DNA from: Prescottella defluvii
GTDB lineage: Bacteria > Actinomycetota > Actinomycetes > Mycobacteriales > Mycobacteriaceae
Direction: 5' to 3'
Assembly (NCBI GenBank): GCA_029690005.1
Contig: CP121458.1
Span: 2,356,001 to 2,420,000 of the forward strand
DNA: 64,000 nt
Positions 38,098 through 49,403 of this stretch are shown piece by piece. Every line of letters starts with the position of its first letter. Position 1 is the stretch's first letter. The notes under the pieces are model-generated. The model saw only the letters and a program-made list of their open reading frames with translations, had not been told where the DNA came from and did no database searches. The position numbers were made by a program, and so were the translations under genes.

Positions 38098-39636
38098 ATG
38101 GTGGTTTGGAACGAAGAGACCGACGTCGTCGTGATCGGATCGGGCGGCGGTCTGGCCGGCGCCTACACGGCTGCGCGTGAAGGACTTTCGGTCAAGGTTG
38201 TCGAGGCGACGGACAAGTTCGGCGGCACCACCGCCTACTCCGGTGCGGGTCTGTACTACCCGAACAACGCCGTCCTGAAGCGTGCCGGCGACGACGACAC
38301 CGCCGAGGATGCGCGCGAGTACTTCCGCGCCGTCGTCGGCGACACGTCGCCGGTCGAGTTGCAGGACGCATACCTGGACAACGGCCCCAAACTGATCGAC
38401 TACCTCGAAGAGGACGAGAACGGCCACTTCGAGTTCATGGCCTACCCGTGGCCCGACTACTTCCACGACGCTCCGAAGTCGCGCGCCGGTGGTCGCCACA
38501 TCATGCCGGCGCTGCTGGACCCGGCGCGTCTCGGTTCGCTGCGCGACGTCCTGCGCCCGCAGCCGGGCCCGGACCGTCTGGGCATGCCGCTGCCGGAAGG
38601 CGAGATGTTCGGCGGCCAGTCCCTGATCGGCCGCTTCCTCATGGCGCTCACCGACCTCGGTGTCGACCTGCAGTTGAACACGTCGTTCGAGGAGTTCGTG
38701 GTCGAGAACGGCGAGGTCGTCGGTGTCATCGTCGACCACGCCGGCACTCGTGAGGCGATTCGCGCCCGCCGCGGCGTCATCGTCGCCGCCGGTGGCTTCG
38801 AGCGCAACGACGAGATGCGCAAGACGTACGGCGTGCCGGGCGTCGGTCGCGACACCATGGGCCCGGAAGGCAACCTGGGCAAGCCGATCCAGGCGGGCAT
38901 CGGGATCGGCGCCGACACCGCGATGATGGGCGAGGCGTGGTGGTCGCCCGGCCTGACGCACCCGGCCGGCAACTCGGCGTTCTCGCTGTGCTTCACCTCG
39001 GGCATCTTCGTCAACCAGGACGGCGTCCGGTTCACGAACGAGTCGGCGCCGTACGACCGCGCCGGCCGCGACATCATCGCGCAGATGGACGAGGGCACGG
39101 TGACCCTGCCGTTCTGGATGATCTACGACAACCGCACCGACGGCATCCCGCCGATCGACTCGTGCACGCAGCCGATGGTCGAGCCGGAGCAGTGCTACGA
39201 GGCCGGTCTGTGGAAGAAGGCCGACACCCTCGCCGAACTGGCCGAGCAGATCGGGGTTCCGGCCGACGCGCTGGTCGCGACGGTCGAGCGTTTCAACCAG
39301 TTCGCGGCGGGCGGCGTCGACCAGGACTTCGGTCGCGGCAACGAGCCGTACGACGGCTACTTCAACGCCGACGGCAACCCGTTGGTCCCGCTCGAGCAGG
39401 GCCCGTTCTACGCGGCGCAGTTCGGCATCTCCGACCTGGGCACCAAGGGCGGCCTGGTCACCGACACGACCGCGCGCGTCCTCGACACGTCCGGCACGGT
39501 GATCCCGGGTCTGTACGCGTCGGGCAACTCGATGGCACCCGCCAGCGGTAACGCCTACCCGGGCGGCGGGAACCCGGTCGGCGCCAGCATGCTGTTCAGC
39601 CACCTCGCGGCCAAGGACATGGTCGCGAACCGCTGA
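38098..39636 (+). CDS. 3-ketosteroid dehydrogenase (KstD)-like flavoprotein
   Basis: This is a 512-residue FAD protein of the fumarate-reductase/KstD family. The N-terminal dinucleotide motif is VVIGSGGGLAGAYTA (residues 11-25), followed by GGTTAYSGAGLYYPNN. A second FAD contact lies at the C terminus: GLYASGNSMAPASGNAYPGG, with a Tyr-Pro-x-Gly pattern similar to the catalytic Tyr/Gly of KstD enzymes. Length equals that of Rhodococcus KstD proteins. It probably desaturates a 3-ketosteroid ring, but other 3-oxo substrates are possible. AGGAGG lies at about 38083-38088 before the ATG. No KstR-type operator was recognised upstream. No frame break was seen. Confidence 0.85.
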   Translation: MVVWNEETDVVVIGSGGGLAGAYTAAREGLSVKVVEATDKFGGTTAYSGAGLYYPNNAVLKRAGDDDTAEDAREYFRAVVGDTSPVELQDAYLDNGPKLIDYLEEDENGHFEFMAYPWPDYFHDAPKSRAGGRHIMPALLDPARLGSLRDVLRPQPGPDRLGMPLPEGEMFGGQSLIGRFLMALTDLGVDLQLNTSFEEFVVENGEVVGVIVDHAGTREAIRARRGVIVAAGGFERNDEMRKTYGVPGVGRDTMGPEGNLGKPIQAGIGIGADTAMMGEAWWSPGLTHPAGNSAFSLCFTSGIFVNQDGVRFTNESAPYDRAGRDIIAQMDEGTVTLPFWMIYDNRTDGIPPIDSCTQPMVEPEQCYEAGLWKKADTLAELAEQIGVPADALVATVERFNQFAAGGVDQDFGRGNEPYDGYFNADGNPLVPLEQGPFYAAQFGISDLGTKGGLVTDTTARVLDTSGTVIPGLYASGNSMAPASGNAYPGGGNPVGASMLFSHLAAKDMVANR

Positions 39637-39643
39637 CGGCGAA

Positions 39644-41410
39644 TCACTGGGGGAGGGAAAACAATTCGACGGCCTGACCGTCGATGGGGTCGGGCGGGAG
39701 GAGTGCAAGCGCCTCCCGCCCGATCAGTCCCGCCAGGTGCGCGGTGCGGACCACGGTGTCGGCGCGCCACGTCCCGTCCGCTTGGCGGGCGACGGGTACG
39801 ATCCGGCTGACCGACGTGCCCGCCACGGCCGCGTTCGACACCGGCCCGGTCGTCGGGACGCCCGGCGTCCGTGCCGTCAGCCCGTCGACGATCGCGGGCA
39901 GCATCGTCAGCACCGTCGCCACCGCGGCGAGGGGGTTGCCGGGCAGTCCGAGCACGACCCGCCCGTCCGGAAGCACAGCCGTCAGTTGCGATCCGCCTGG
40001 CCTGCACCGCACCCGCTCGACCAACGTCCGCGCACCCGCGCGCGACAGCGCGCCGCGCAGCTGGTCGGCAGCGCCGCCGCCCGTCGCGCCCACCACCACG
40101 ACGACGTCCGCGTCGCGGGCGTCGTGCAGGAGCGTGTCGAAGCCGTCCGCGGTGTCTCGTAGGTGTGTGTCGGCGACGGTACGAACACCGCAGTGGCGCA
40201 GTATCTCCGGCAGGACCGGACCCAGCGAGTCGCGGGTCTGGCCGTCACGCAGGGGTCCGTCGCGTCGGATCTCGTCGCCGGTCACCACGATGTGCGCACG
40301 CACCGGTCCGCGCACCGTCGCCACGGTGACCTCCGCGCTGGCCGCGGCCGACACCACCGCCGGCGTCACCGTGACCCCAGCCTCCGCCAGGTGGTGCCCG
40401 GGCTGCCAGTCTTCGCCGCGCCTTCGGGTGTCGTCCTGGACGGGAGCGCTGGGCAGCCGCCGCAACACGCCCTCGGGATCGGTTGTCGCCTCGACGTGTT
40501 CGTCCCGGATCACCGCGGTCGCCCCGGGCGGGACCTGGGCGCCCGTCGCGATGCGGACCGCCTCGCCGTCCGCGAGCGTGAGGTCGGCGGACGAACCGGC
40601 ATAACGGATCTCGCGGCGCAGCCGCCACGGTCCCGGTCCGGCAACGGCGTACCCGTCCATCGCGGAGACGTCGAAGCGGGGCAGTGCTTCTGCGGCGACG
40701 AGGGGAGCGGCGAGTGTCGACCCGAGCGCACCGGACAGCCGTACCTCGTGAGCTCGCAAGGGCGCCAAGGACTCCCGGACCACGGCGCGGGCCTCGTCGA
40801 CATCCATCGGTCCCGGTAGCTGGGTGGCCCGAGCACGCTCGACGTCCGCGGGCGTGTCGCAGTCCGCAACCCCGGTGACCGCGACGGTGACGTGACGGTC
40901 CGGCATCAGCGCCTTCATCGGCTGGTTCTCGCGTCCGGCGAGCGCATCCAGCCGAGCGGTCAGCGTCGGGCGCCGCCACACGCTCAGCAGGAACTGCACG
41001 TGTCCGGACTCGTCCACCGCGAACGACGCGTCGGCCTCGGGCTGCGCGACGAGCGTCTCCACCAGCTGCGAGACGGTCCGGTCGTCGAGGGTGGGCAGAT
41101 CGGCGGCGAGGACGACGACGAGCCCGCCCGTCGACCCGTCGAGCGCGGCCAGCCCGGCGGCCAGCGCCGCGACCGGACCGGCGCCTGCGGGGGATTCCTG
41201 CGTCTGCACGATCCGCGCGGGCAGCTCGTCCCGATGCGGACCGACGACCGCGACCCGGTCGCATCGGTCGACGGCACGCAGTGCGGTGTCCAGCATGCGG
41301 CGTCCGCCGACGACGATCGCGGGCTTGTCGACTCCGCCCATCCGGGTCGCGCGTCCACCGGCGAGAACGATCGCGGCAGTGGGCTCGCCGGGCAGGCCGA
41401 AAGTGTCCAT
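39644..41410 (-). CDS. Fused MobA-MoeA molybdenum cofactor protein
   Basis: This 588-residue protein joins two cofactor enzymes. Residues 1-190 form a MobA-like nucleotidyltransferase: AAIVLAGGRATRMGGVDKP is the GTP-binding loop and VLAADLPTLDD the metal site. Residues 205-588 form a MoeA-like molybdenum insertase: PRFDVSAMDGYAVAGPG, ATGAQVPPGATAVI, VVTGDEIRRDG and LGLPGNPLAAVATVL. The central MoeA motif is diverged (VGATGGGAADQL instead of GG-S-G). MobA would make the dinucleotide form of the cofactor used by the nitrate reductase in this window. The start is ATG 41410. It lies downstream of lipV and the ATL gene on the same strand. Confidence 0.87.
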   Translation of the reverse strand: MDTFGLPGEPTAAIVLAGGRATRMGGVDKPAIVVGGRRMLDTALRAVDRCDRVAVVGPHRDELPARIVQTQESPAGAGPVAALAAGLAALDGSTGGLVVVLAADLPTLDDRTVSQLVETLVAQPEADASFAVDESGHVQFLLSVWRRPTLTARLDALAGRENQPMKALMPDRHVTVAVTGVADCDTPADVERARATQLPGPMDVDEARAVVRESLAPLRAHEVRLSGALGSTLAAPLVAAEALPRFDVSAMDGYAVAGPGPWRLRREIRYAGSSADLTLADGEAVRIATGAQVPPGATAVIRDEHVEATTDPEGVLRRLPSAPVQDDTRRRGEDWQPGHHLAEAGVTVTPAVVSAAASAEVTVATVRGPVRAHIVVTGDEIRRDGPLRDGQTRDSLGPVLPEILRHCGVRTVADTHLRDTADGFDTLLHDARDADVVVVVGATGGGAADQLRGALSRAGARTLVERVRCRPGGSQLTAVLPDGRVVLGLPGNPLAAVATVLTMLPAIVDGLTARTPGVPTTGPVSNAAVAGTSVSRIVPVARQADGTWRADTVVRTAHLAGLIGREALALLPPDPIDGQAVELFSLPQ

Positions 41411-41454
41411 GGACCAATGCTGCCGCATCCGGCGCACGCGCGCGGAGCGCCCGC

Positions 41455-41751
41455 TCAGAACCGGTGGCGCGCCACTGAGAGGTCCACCCGTCCGTCGCGG
41501 ATCGGCACGCCTTCGAGTTCGAGCTTCGCCAACTGCCGGTGCGCCAGGTGCGGCGCGGGCCGACCCGACGCGCCGAGCACCCGGTGCCACGGCAGATCGG
41601 CGGCGTCGGTGCGCATGATCCAACCGACCGTGCGAGGACTGGAAAGGCCTGCCGCCGAAGCGATATCGCCGTAGGTGGCCACGCTGCCCGACGGGATCGA
41701 CGCGACCAGTTCCCGGACGCGCTCGATCTGGTCCTCGGTGGTGGCCGCCAC
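41455..41751 (-). CDS. Alkyltransferase-like DNA-binding protein ATL (Rv3204 type)
   Basis: This 98-residue protein has the DNA-binding half of O6-alkylguanine-DNA alkyltransferases, but the active-site cysteine motif PCHR is PWHR here (LPWHRVLGASG). It is therefore an ATL protein, which binds alkylated guanine and hands it to nucleotide excision repair. The helix-turn-helix reads TYGDIASAAGLSSPRTVGWIM. It matches Rv3204. It lies eight bases after lipV and before mobA-moeA on the same strand, and close to the repair genes adnAB. Confidence 0.92.
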   Translation of the reverse strand: MAATTEDQIERVRELVASIPSGSVATYGDIASAAGLSSPRTVGWIMRTDAADLPWHRVLGASGRPAPHLAHRQLAKLELEGVPIRDGRVDLSVARHRF

Positions 41752-41759
41752 GGCTGCGC

Positions 41760-42534
41760 CTAGAGGAGCTTGCGGACGAACGCGGCGACGTCGTCGGGCT
41801 TGGCGTGGGCGACCATGTGGTCGCAGTCCAGGTCGGCGATCGTGAGGTCGGGGCCCAGGTGTTCGGCCAGCGCGGCGCGGAACTCCGCCGTCACGTACGG
41901 CGGCTGCACCCGCATGGCCTGCATGAGCACCGTCGGGATGTCCTTCGGTGGGAGGACGAAGTCGCGGGCCATCTCGCCCACGACGCGACGACGGCCGGGA
42001 TCGACATCCGCCAACCGACGCGGCCGTTGTCGAGTTCTATCAGGTGCTCGGCGAGGTCCGTGTCGAGGACGTCGGCGGGAACGTCCGCCCACGCGCCGTG
42101 CACCTTCTCCGAGCGTGCCTCCGCGACGTCGGTGTAGTCGGGGTGCTCGGCGACCAGTCCGGCGATCCGGCCCATGGTCTCCGGGTCGAGGCCGAGGGCC
42201 GGGTCGAGCAGCACGATGCCGCGGATCCGGTCGGGCACGGCCTGCGCGAGGTGCAGCGCGATCGCGCCGCCGTACGAGTGGGCCACCACGACCACCGGGC
42301 CGGTGGCGTGCTCGTCGAGCACTCCGACGAGGTCGCTCACGTGCGTGTCGAGACCCCACGGCGGGGTCCACGGCGAGCGGCCGTGACCGCGCAGATCGGG
42401 GGCGATGATGCGGGTGTCGCTCAACTGGTCCGCGCCGAGGGCCTCCCACCGCCGGCCGTGCCCCGTGAGTCCGTGGAGGGCGAGCACCTCGGGTGCCCGG
42501 GAGTGCCGAACAGATAGGTGTGGAGACCGCGCAT
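41760..42534 (-). CDS. lipV: Alpha/beta hydrolase LipV (two frame breaks)
   Basis: This is a roughly 258-residue alpha/beta hydrolase matching Rv3203. The oxyanion region is LALHGLTGHGRRWEAL, the nucleophile elbow VVVVAHSYGGAIALHLA with a G/A-x-S-x-G site, the acid lies in LLDPALGLDPE or nearby, and the C-terminal catalytic His is in DCDHMVAHAKPDDV. Breaks lie near 42495, where one G restores FGTPGAPEVLALHG, and near 41995, where one base restores the path from RMSIPAVVAS to GEMARDFVLPP. The start is ATG at 42534 (MRGLHTYLFG); ATG 42543 is the alternative. It is divergent from adnA across 56 bases. Confidence 0.86.
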
Positions 42535-42590
42535 GGCGTTCATGATGCCGGATGCAGGCGATGTCGGACGCGTCTGGTGAGATTCTTCGC

Positions 42591-45500
42591 ATGACCGAAT
42601 CGGGCGCACGCACCAGGCCGTCGGCACCGGCCGCGCGGCTCGTCGGCCGCACCGTCGCGGAAGCGGCTGCGCGGACGTGGGCGCTCGGTCCGGCACGCGT
42701 GCTCACCGGTGCGCCTCCTGGGCGCGGCTGGCACCCGTGGCAGATCCTCGGCGGGCCCGGCACGGGCAAGACGTCGCTGATCGTCGACGCCGCGGTGGCC
42801 CGGATCACGGCCGGCGCCGACCCGGAATCGGTGCTGGTGCTGACGCAGTCGCGGCGCGCGGCCAACGCCGTGCGCGAGCAGATCACAGCGAGCCTGCTCG
42901 CGGCGGAGACCGTGACGGGTCCCGAGGCGCGCCCGCGGGCGACCCGCGAGCCGTTGGTGCGCACCGTCCACTCGTACGCGTTCGCGGTGCTGCGCCTGCA
43001 GGCCGCGGCGCATGGCAACCCGCCGCCCCGCTTGATCACCGGTTCCGAGCAGGACTCGGTGCTGCGCGAGCTGCTGCGCGGCGACATCGCCGACGGGGCC
43101 GAGGGCTGGCCGGAACGGCTGCGGCCCGCGCTCGGCATGACGGGGTTCGCGGTGGAACTTCGCAACCTCATGCTGCGGGCCAACGAGCGCGGGCTCGGCC
43201 CGGAGGATCTGATCGACCTGGGCCACGCGCATGACAAGCCCGAGTGGGTCGCGGCGGGCCGCTTCGCGATGCACTACGAGCAGTCCATGCTGCTGCGCGC
43301 GTCCGTCGGCATGGAGGCGCCGAGGCCACCGCGCCCGCGCTCGACGCCGCCGAGCTGATCAGTGCCGCGCTCACCGCGTTCGCGACCGACCCGGACCTGC
43401 TGCACCGCGAACGGGCACGGGTGCGGCACCTGCTGGTCGACGACGCGCAGCACCTCGATCCGCAGGCCGCGCAACTGGTCCGCCTGATCGGGACGGGCAC
43501 CACGATGACCGCCATCGCCGGCGACCCCGACCAGTCGATCTTCGCGTTCCGCGGAGCCGACGCCCGCTTCCTCGCCGAACTGGCCGACCGCGACGCCCCG
43601 GCACAGGTGATCCTCGACACCAACTTCCGGTCTGCCCCGAGGTCGCGGCCACCGCGGCGCGGGTCGCGGCGCGGCTGCCCGGCAAGCCGCCGCATCGCGG
43701 GGCGGCCGTGCCCGCGGCGGACGACGACTCGCCCGGCCGGGCCGAGGTGCGGGTACTCACCACACCGGCCAAGGAGGCGGCGCTGATCGCCGACACGCTG
43801 CGGCGCGCACACCTGATCGACGGCGTGCCGTGGTCCGAGATGGCGATCGTCGCGCGGTCGGTGCCGCGGGTGCTGCCGCCGCTGCGACGGGCCCTGCTCG
43901 CCGCCGGTGTGCCCGTCACGACCGCGGCCAGTCGAGCTGCCGCTCGCGAAGCAGCACGGCGTCGCGGGCCTGCTCGCGGTGCTGCGGGCGCTCTCGGGCG
44001 GCGACTTCACGGGCGAGGACGCGCTCGCGCTGCTGTCGGGGCCGATCGGCGGCGCCGAACCGGTGAGCCTGCGGCGACTGCGCCGCGGCCTGCGCCGCGT
44101 GGAACTCGCGTCGGGCGGCGACCGGGACTCGGCGGAACTGCTGCGGGCCGTCATCGTCGACGGACCCGAGTCCGAGGACGTCGCGCACCTGCTGCCCGGG
44201 CTCACCGACGTCGAATCCCTCTCCCTGCGACGGGTGCTCAAGGTGCTGCGCCGCGCCCGCGTGCCCCTGGATCGGGGGCGCGGCATCGAGGAGGTGCTGT
44301 GGGCGGCGTGGCAGGCGACCGGTCTCGAACGGCGCTGGGCGGCGGCGTCGGCGTTCGGTGGGCCGATCGGCGCGCAGGCCGATCGCGACCTCGACGCCGT
44401 CGTCGCGCTGTTCGACGCCGCCGCCGACTACGTGGACCGCCTGCCCCGGACCCAGCTGTCCGGATTCGTGGACTACCTGGTGGAGCAGGAGATCCCGGTA
44501 CCGCCCGCGCCCGCGCCGTCGCGGCGCAGGAGGCCGTGACGATCCTGAGTGCGCACTCCGCGGCGGGCCGGCAGTGGCAGGTGGTCGCGGTGGTCGGCGT
44601 GCAGGAGGGCCTGTGGCCGAGCCTCGGCGCCCGCGGAACCCTGCTCGGCACAGAGGAACTCATCGACCTCACCAGCGGCGTGGGCGAGGTCGACCCGACG
44701 CTGTCGAGGACGGCGCCGCTGCTCGCGGAGGAACGCCGGCTGTTCCTGGTCGCGTGCAGCCGCGCGCGGTCGTCGCTGCTCGTGACGGCCGTGGACTCGT
44801 CGAGCGGGGACACCGACCTGGTCCGATCACGGTTCGTCGACGACCTCCTCGGTGCCGGCGACACCGACACCGACGACTCCGACGTCGCACCGCTGCAGAC
44901 CGAGACCCCCGCGTGCTGGCGCTGCCCGCGCTCGTCGCGGAACTGCGCAGCGTCGTGTGCGACCCGGACATCGCCGAGTCCGACCCGGAGCGGCAGCGCC
45001 GTGCCGCGCACCAGCTGGCGCGGCTGGCGGACGCCGGCGTCCGTGGTGCGCACCCCGACCAGTGGTACGGCACCGCCGAGCCGAGTTCGGATGCGGCGCT
45101 GTGGGATCCGGACGACGGGCCGGTGCCGCTGTCGCCGTCGACCATCGAGCTCATCAACAACTGCCCGCTGCGCTGGATGCTCGAACGCCACGGCGGCAGC
45201 GACGGCGACAACACGCACGCGATCGCCGGCACGCTCGTGCACACGCTGGTGCAGGCCCTCGCCGGCCACATCCCGCCGGACCAGGTCGACCACGCGCTGG
45301 AAACCGCGTGGGACTCGGTGGACCTGGGATCCGAGTGGTACTCGCGGCGGGAACTCGAACGCACCCGCGGCATGCTCGACACCTTCGCGAACTGGCTGCG
45401 CGGCACGCGGTCCGAACTCACGGAGATCGGTGTCGAGGTCTCGGTGGACGGCGTGCTCGAACCACGTGCCGAGGGCGACGCGACGGTGCGCATCCGCGGC

Positions 45501-45906
45501 CGCATCGACCGGCTCGAAGCGCGACACCGAGGGCCGCCCCGTGATCATCGACGTCAAGACCGCGAAGAACGCGGTGACGAAGGAACAGGCGCAGCAGCAC
45601 GCGCAGCTCGCTGCGTACCAGGTCGCGGCCGCGCGGGGACTGATCGAGGGCGAACCGGCGTCGCAGCCGGGCGGCGCGCGACTGGTGTTCGTCGCGAAGC
45701 CGCACAACAAGGAGGGCGCGACGCAGCGGGCGCAGGTCGCGCTCGACGACGAGGGACTCGAGCTGTGGGAGAACGTGATCTACGATGCGGCGGCCGCGAC
45801 GCAGGGACCGACGTTCATGGCACGGATCAACGACGGGTGCAGGCACTGCCCGGTGCTCTCGAGCTGCCCGGCACACGACGAGGGACGGCAGGTGACCGCC
45901 GAGTGA
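42591..45906 (+). CDS. adnA: Helicase-nuclease subunit AdnA (about six frame breaks)
   Basis: AdnA pairs with AdnB to unwind and resect double-strand DNA ends in place of RecBCD. The motor has Walker A GGPGTGKTS (54-62), a Walker-B-like LLVDDAQHLD, AGDPDQSIFAFRGAD and later TILSAHSAAGRQWQVVAV and LVACSRARSS. The C-terminal RecB-type nuclease has RIRGRIDRLE, VIIDVKTAKN and an Fe-S cysteine set (NNCPLRW upstream and CRHCPVLSSCP at the end). Breaks lie near 43318, 43633, 43930, 44510, 44908 and 45525; four need one added base, and the ones near 43930 and 45525 need one removed or two added. Read through, the protein is about 1,105 residues, like Rv3202c. GTGA joins it to adnB. A -10-like TGAGAT (42578-42583) suggests a leaderless start. 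Confidence 0.9.
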
Positions 45907-48900
45907 GCGCGACCGAGGGGCACCGGAATGCGCGGCGGGTCGGCCCCGCGGAACTGGCCGAGGCGCTCGGCCAGTTCCCGCCGACGGCCGAACAGGCCGC
46001 GGTCATCGAGGCGCCGCTGGGCCCGACGCTCGTCGTCGCGGGCGCGGGCGCGGGCAAGACCGAGACGATGGCCGCCCGCGTGGTGTGGCTGGTCGCCAAC
46101 GGCCTCGTCGATCCCGAACAGGTCCTCGGCCTGACGTTCACCCGCAAGGCCGCGCAGCAGCTCACCAGCCGGATCCGGCAGCGGCTCGCCAAGCTCGCCG
46201 GGTCGTCACTGGTGCGGGACCTCGACCCGAGCGGCGGGCTGCGCGCCCGGATCCTCGGCAGCGAGCCCGAGGTCAGCACCTACCACTCGTACGCCGGGCG
46301 GCTGCTGTCCGAGCACGGGCTGCTGTTGCCGATCGAGCCGTCGGCGACGCTGCTGTCCGAGACCGAACTGTGGCAACTCGCGTACCGCGTGGTGAGCGCG
46401 TGGGACGGCGACCTCGACACCGACCGCAACCCGGCGTCGATCACCGAGTCGGTGCTGGCGCTGTCGGGCCAGCTCGCCGAGCACCTCGTCGAACCGGAGG
46501 ATCTGCGCGAGGCGCACACCGAACTCGACAAGCTGATCCACACGCTGCCCGCCGGCCCGAAACAGCGTGGCGGACCGTCCAAGTCGCTGCTCGGCCTGCT
46601 GGAGGTGCAGCATCAGCGGCTGGACCTGCTGCCGCTCGTGCAGCGCCTGGCTGACACCCTGCGCCGCGAGGGCGCGCTCGACTTCGGCAGCCAGATGTCG
46701 CTCGCGGCGCGGGTGGCGTCCGAACACCCGGAGGTGGGACGCAGCGAACGCGCGCGTTTCCGAGTAGTGCTGCTCGACGAATACCAGGACACCGGGCATG
46801 CGCAGCGGGTGCTGCTGTCGTCGCTGTTCGGTGGCGGCGAGGACGCCGGGCTCGCGCTCACCGCGGTCGGTGACCCCATGCAGTCCATCTACGGCTGGCG
46901 CGGCGCGTCCGCGGCCAACCTGCCGCGCTTCGCCACCGACTTCCCGCTCGCCGACGGCACCCCCGCCCCCACGCTTCGAGCTGCTCACCAGTTGGCGCAA
47001 CCCACCGGAGGCGCTCGCACTGGCGAACATGGTGTCCGATCCGCTGCGCGATCGGGGCGTCGAGGTCAGCATGCTGCGGGCGCGGCCGGGCGCGGTCCCG
47101 GGCGACGTCCGCCTGGCGCTGCACGACACCGTCGAGACCGAGCGGGCGTGGGTGGCCGACCGTATCGCCGAGCAGTACGAGGCCGCGCGGTCTGACGGCG
47201 GGAAACCGCCCACCTCCGCGGTTCTCGTGCGCCGCAACGCCGACGCCGCCCCCGTCGCCGAGGAACTGCGGGCCCGCGGCCTGTCGGTGGAGGTCGTCGG
47301 CCTCGGCGGTCTGCTGCACACGCCCGAGGTCGCGGACGTCGTGGCAATGCTGCGTCTGGTCGCCGACCCCATGGCCGGTAGCGCCGCGGTTCGTGTCCTC
47401 ACGGGCGCCCGTTGGCAGATCGGCGCCGCCGACCTGCGCGCGCTGTGGAAGCGCGCCGGCGAACTCGGCATCCGGTCGGGCTACGGCACGTCGGCGCCGT
47501 CACCGACCCCGAAGCACTCGACGAGGCCCTGGGAAGCGCGTTGCCGGGGAACACTCCGAGCAGGCGGGCCTGGCGGATGCGCTCGCGGATCCCGGCCCGG
47601 CGCAGCGCTATTCGGAATCCGGGTATGTGCGGATCTGCGCGCTCGCGGCCGAGCTGGCGTCGCTGCGCGAGCGTCTGGGGCAGCCGCTGACGGAACTGGT
47701 GGCCGAGGTCGAGCGGGTGATCGGCATCGGGATCGAGGCGCAGGCACGCACCCGGCAGTCCGACGTCGGGGGAGCAGGACGCGAGCACCTCGACGCGTTC
47801 GCCGACGTCGTGTCCGGGTACGCGAGCCGCTCCTCGGCGACCCTGACGGGCCTGCTCTCGTTCCTCGCGGCCGCCGAGCACGTCGAGAACGGCCTGGCCC
47901 CCGGCGAGATCGAGGTCGCGACCGACCGGGTCCAGGTGCTGACCGTGCACTCGGCGAAGGGCCTCGAGTGGGAGGTCGTGGCGGTGCCGTACCTCACCGA
48001 GGGCGTGTTCCCGTCCACGCAGGCGTCGGCCACATGGCTCGGTTCGGTGGCCGAACTGCCGCCGACGTTGCGCGGCGACCGTGCGCTGTCCGGCGAATCC
48101 GCCGACGGCGTCCCGGTTCTCGACCTCGAAAACGTGTACGACCGCAAGGACCTCGAGAACGAGATCGAGGCCCACAAGAAGGCGCTGGGGAACCGGCGGC
48201 TCGACGAGGACCGGCGCCTGTTCTACGTCGCGCTCACCCGCACCGAACGGGCCCTGTTCGTGTCGGGGCACCACTGGACCGAGTCGGGCCCCAAGCCGAA
48301 GGGGCCGTCGCAGTTCCTGATGGAACTGCACGACCTGGTCTCGACGTGGGAGGGCGCGCCGCTCGGTGTGATCGACGTGTGGGCGCCCGCGCCCGAAGAC
48401 GGCATCGAGAACCCGCTCACCGCGACCCCGCGGGAGGCGCCGTGGCCCCGCGATCCGCTGGGGCGGCGCCGTCCCGACGTCGAGCGTGGTGCGCAGCTCG
48501 TCCGCGGCGCGCTCGGCGCGCTCGACGGGTTGCCTTCCGAACCCGAAGAGCCGGAAGACGATCCGGACAACTGGGCCGCCGACGTGGACGCCCTGCTGGC
48601 CGAGCGCAGTGCCCGGGTGGCCGGGACTGCGGACGTCGAGCTGCCCGCGCAGATGTCGGTGAGTCAGCTGGTGGACCTGGCCGCCGATCCCGACGAACTG
48701 GCCGCGCGGCTCCGCCGTCCGCTGCCGTTCCCGCCGAACCCGTTGGCGCGCCGCGGAACCGCGTTCCACGCGTGGGTGGAACAGCGATTCGGGGCGACGC
48801 GACTGCTCGACTTCGACGAGCTGCCCGGCGCCGCCGACACCGGTGTGGGCACCGAGACCGAGCTCGCGCTGCTGCAGGACGCGTTCCTGCGGTCGCCGTG

Positions 48901-49288
48901 GGCCGACCGCAACCCGGTCGAGGTCGAGGTGCCGTTCGAGACCTCGGTCGCGGGCACGGTCCTGCGCGGCCGGATCGACGCGGTGTTCGCCGACCCCGAC
49001 GGCGGCTGGACCGTCATCGACTGGAAGACCGGCGCCGAACCGTCCGCAGCGAACGAACGGGCCGTCGTGATGCAGCTCGCCGCCTACCGGCTGGCGTGGG
49101 CGGAGCTGATGGCGGCCCGGCAGTCGCACACCACCGGCCGCCCGGTCGCCCCACCGCTGGACAAGGTGCGTGCCGCGTTCCACTACGTGCGCACCGGACG
49201 GACCATCGCCCCGGAGAATCTGCCGGACGCCGAGCATCTCGCCCGGTTGATCCGCAGCGCGGGAGCGGAGCCCGAGCCGGGGGCGTGA
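45903..49288 (+). CDS. adnB: Helicase-nuclease subunit AdnB (about three frame breaks)
   Basis: This is the second motor-nuclease subunit of AdnAB, about 1,128 residues. It has Walker A VAGAGAGKTET (45-55), TFTRKAAQQLTSRI, Walker B VVLLDEYQDTG, VGDPMQSIYGWRGA, TVHSAKGLEWEVVAVPYLTEG and RRLFYVALTRTERAL. The C-terminal nuclease has RGTAFHAWVEQRF, LRGRIDAVFADPDGGW and TVIDWKTGAEP. Breaks lie near 46972 (one extra C fits best, giving GTPAPRFELLTSWRNP), 47500 and 47545 (one base missing each, giving AVTDPEALDEAL and then GEHSEQAGLADALADPG). The GTG start overlaps the adnA stop. It matches Rv3201c. Confidence 0.91.
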
Positions 49289-49403
49289 CCGGAACGGGGA
49301 GTCACCGTTCGGTCCTGTTTGCCCGTGCCGTTCGTTGAATGCCGGAACCGCGGCTAGGCTGCGATCCGATGTTGCAGGCCGAGACGTAGATAGGGACGAG
49401 TGA

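Noticed and set aside
38005..39708. 567-codon minus-strand frame opposite the KstD-like gene
   Set aside because: Composition is that of an antisense shadow (Arg/Val/Asp-rich) and the plus-strand flavoprotein is unmistakable.
42591..45906. adnA as a true pseudogene because of about six frame breaks
   Set aside because: Every helicase and nuclease motif is intact across the frames, each break can be repaired by a one-base change, and the same kind of break affects many other essential genes here.
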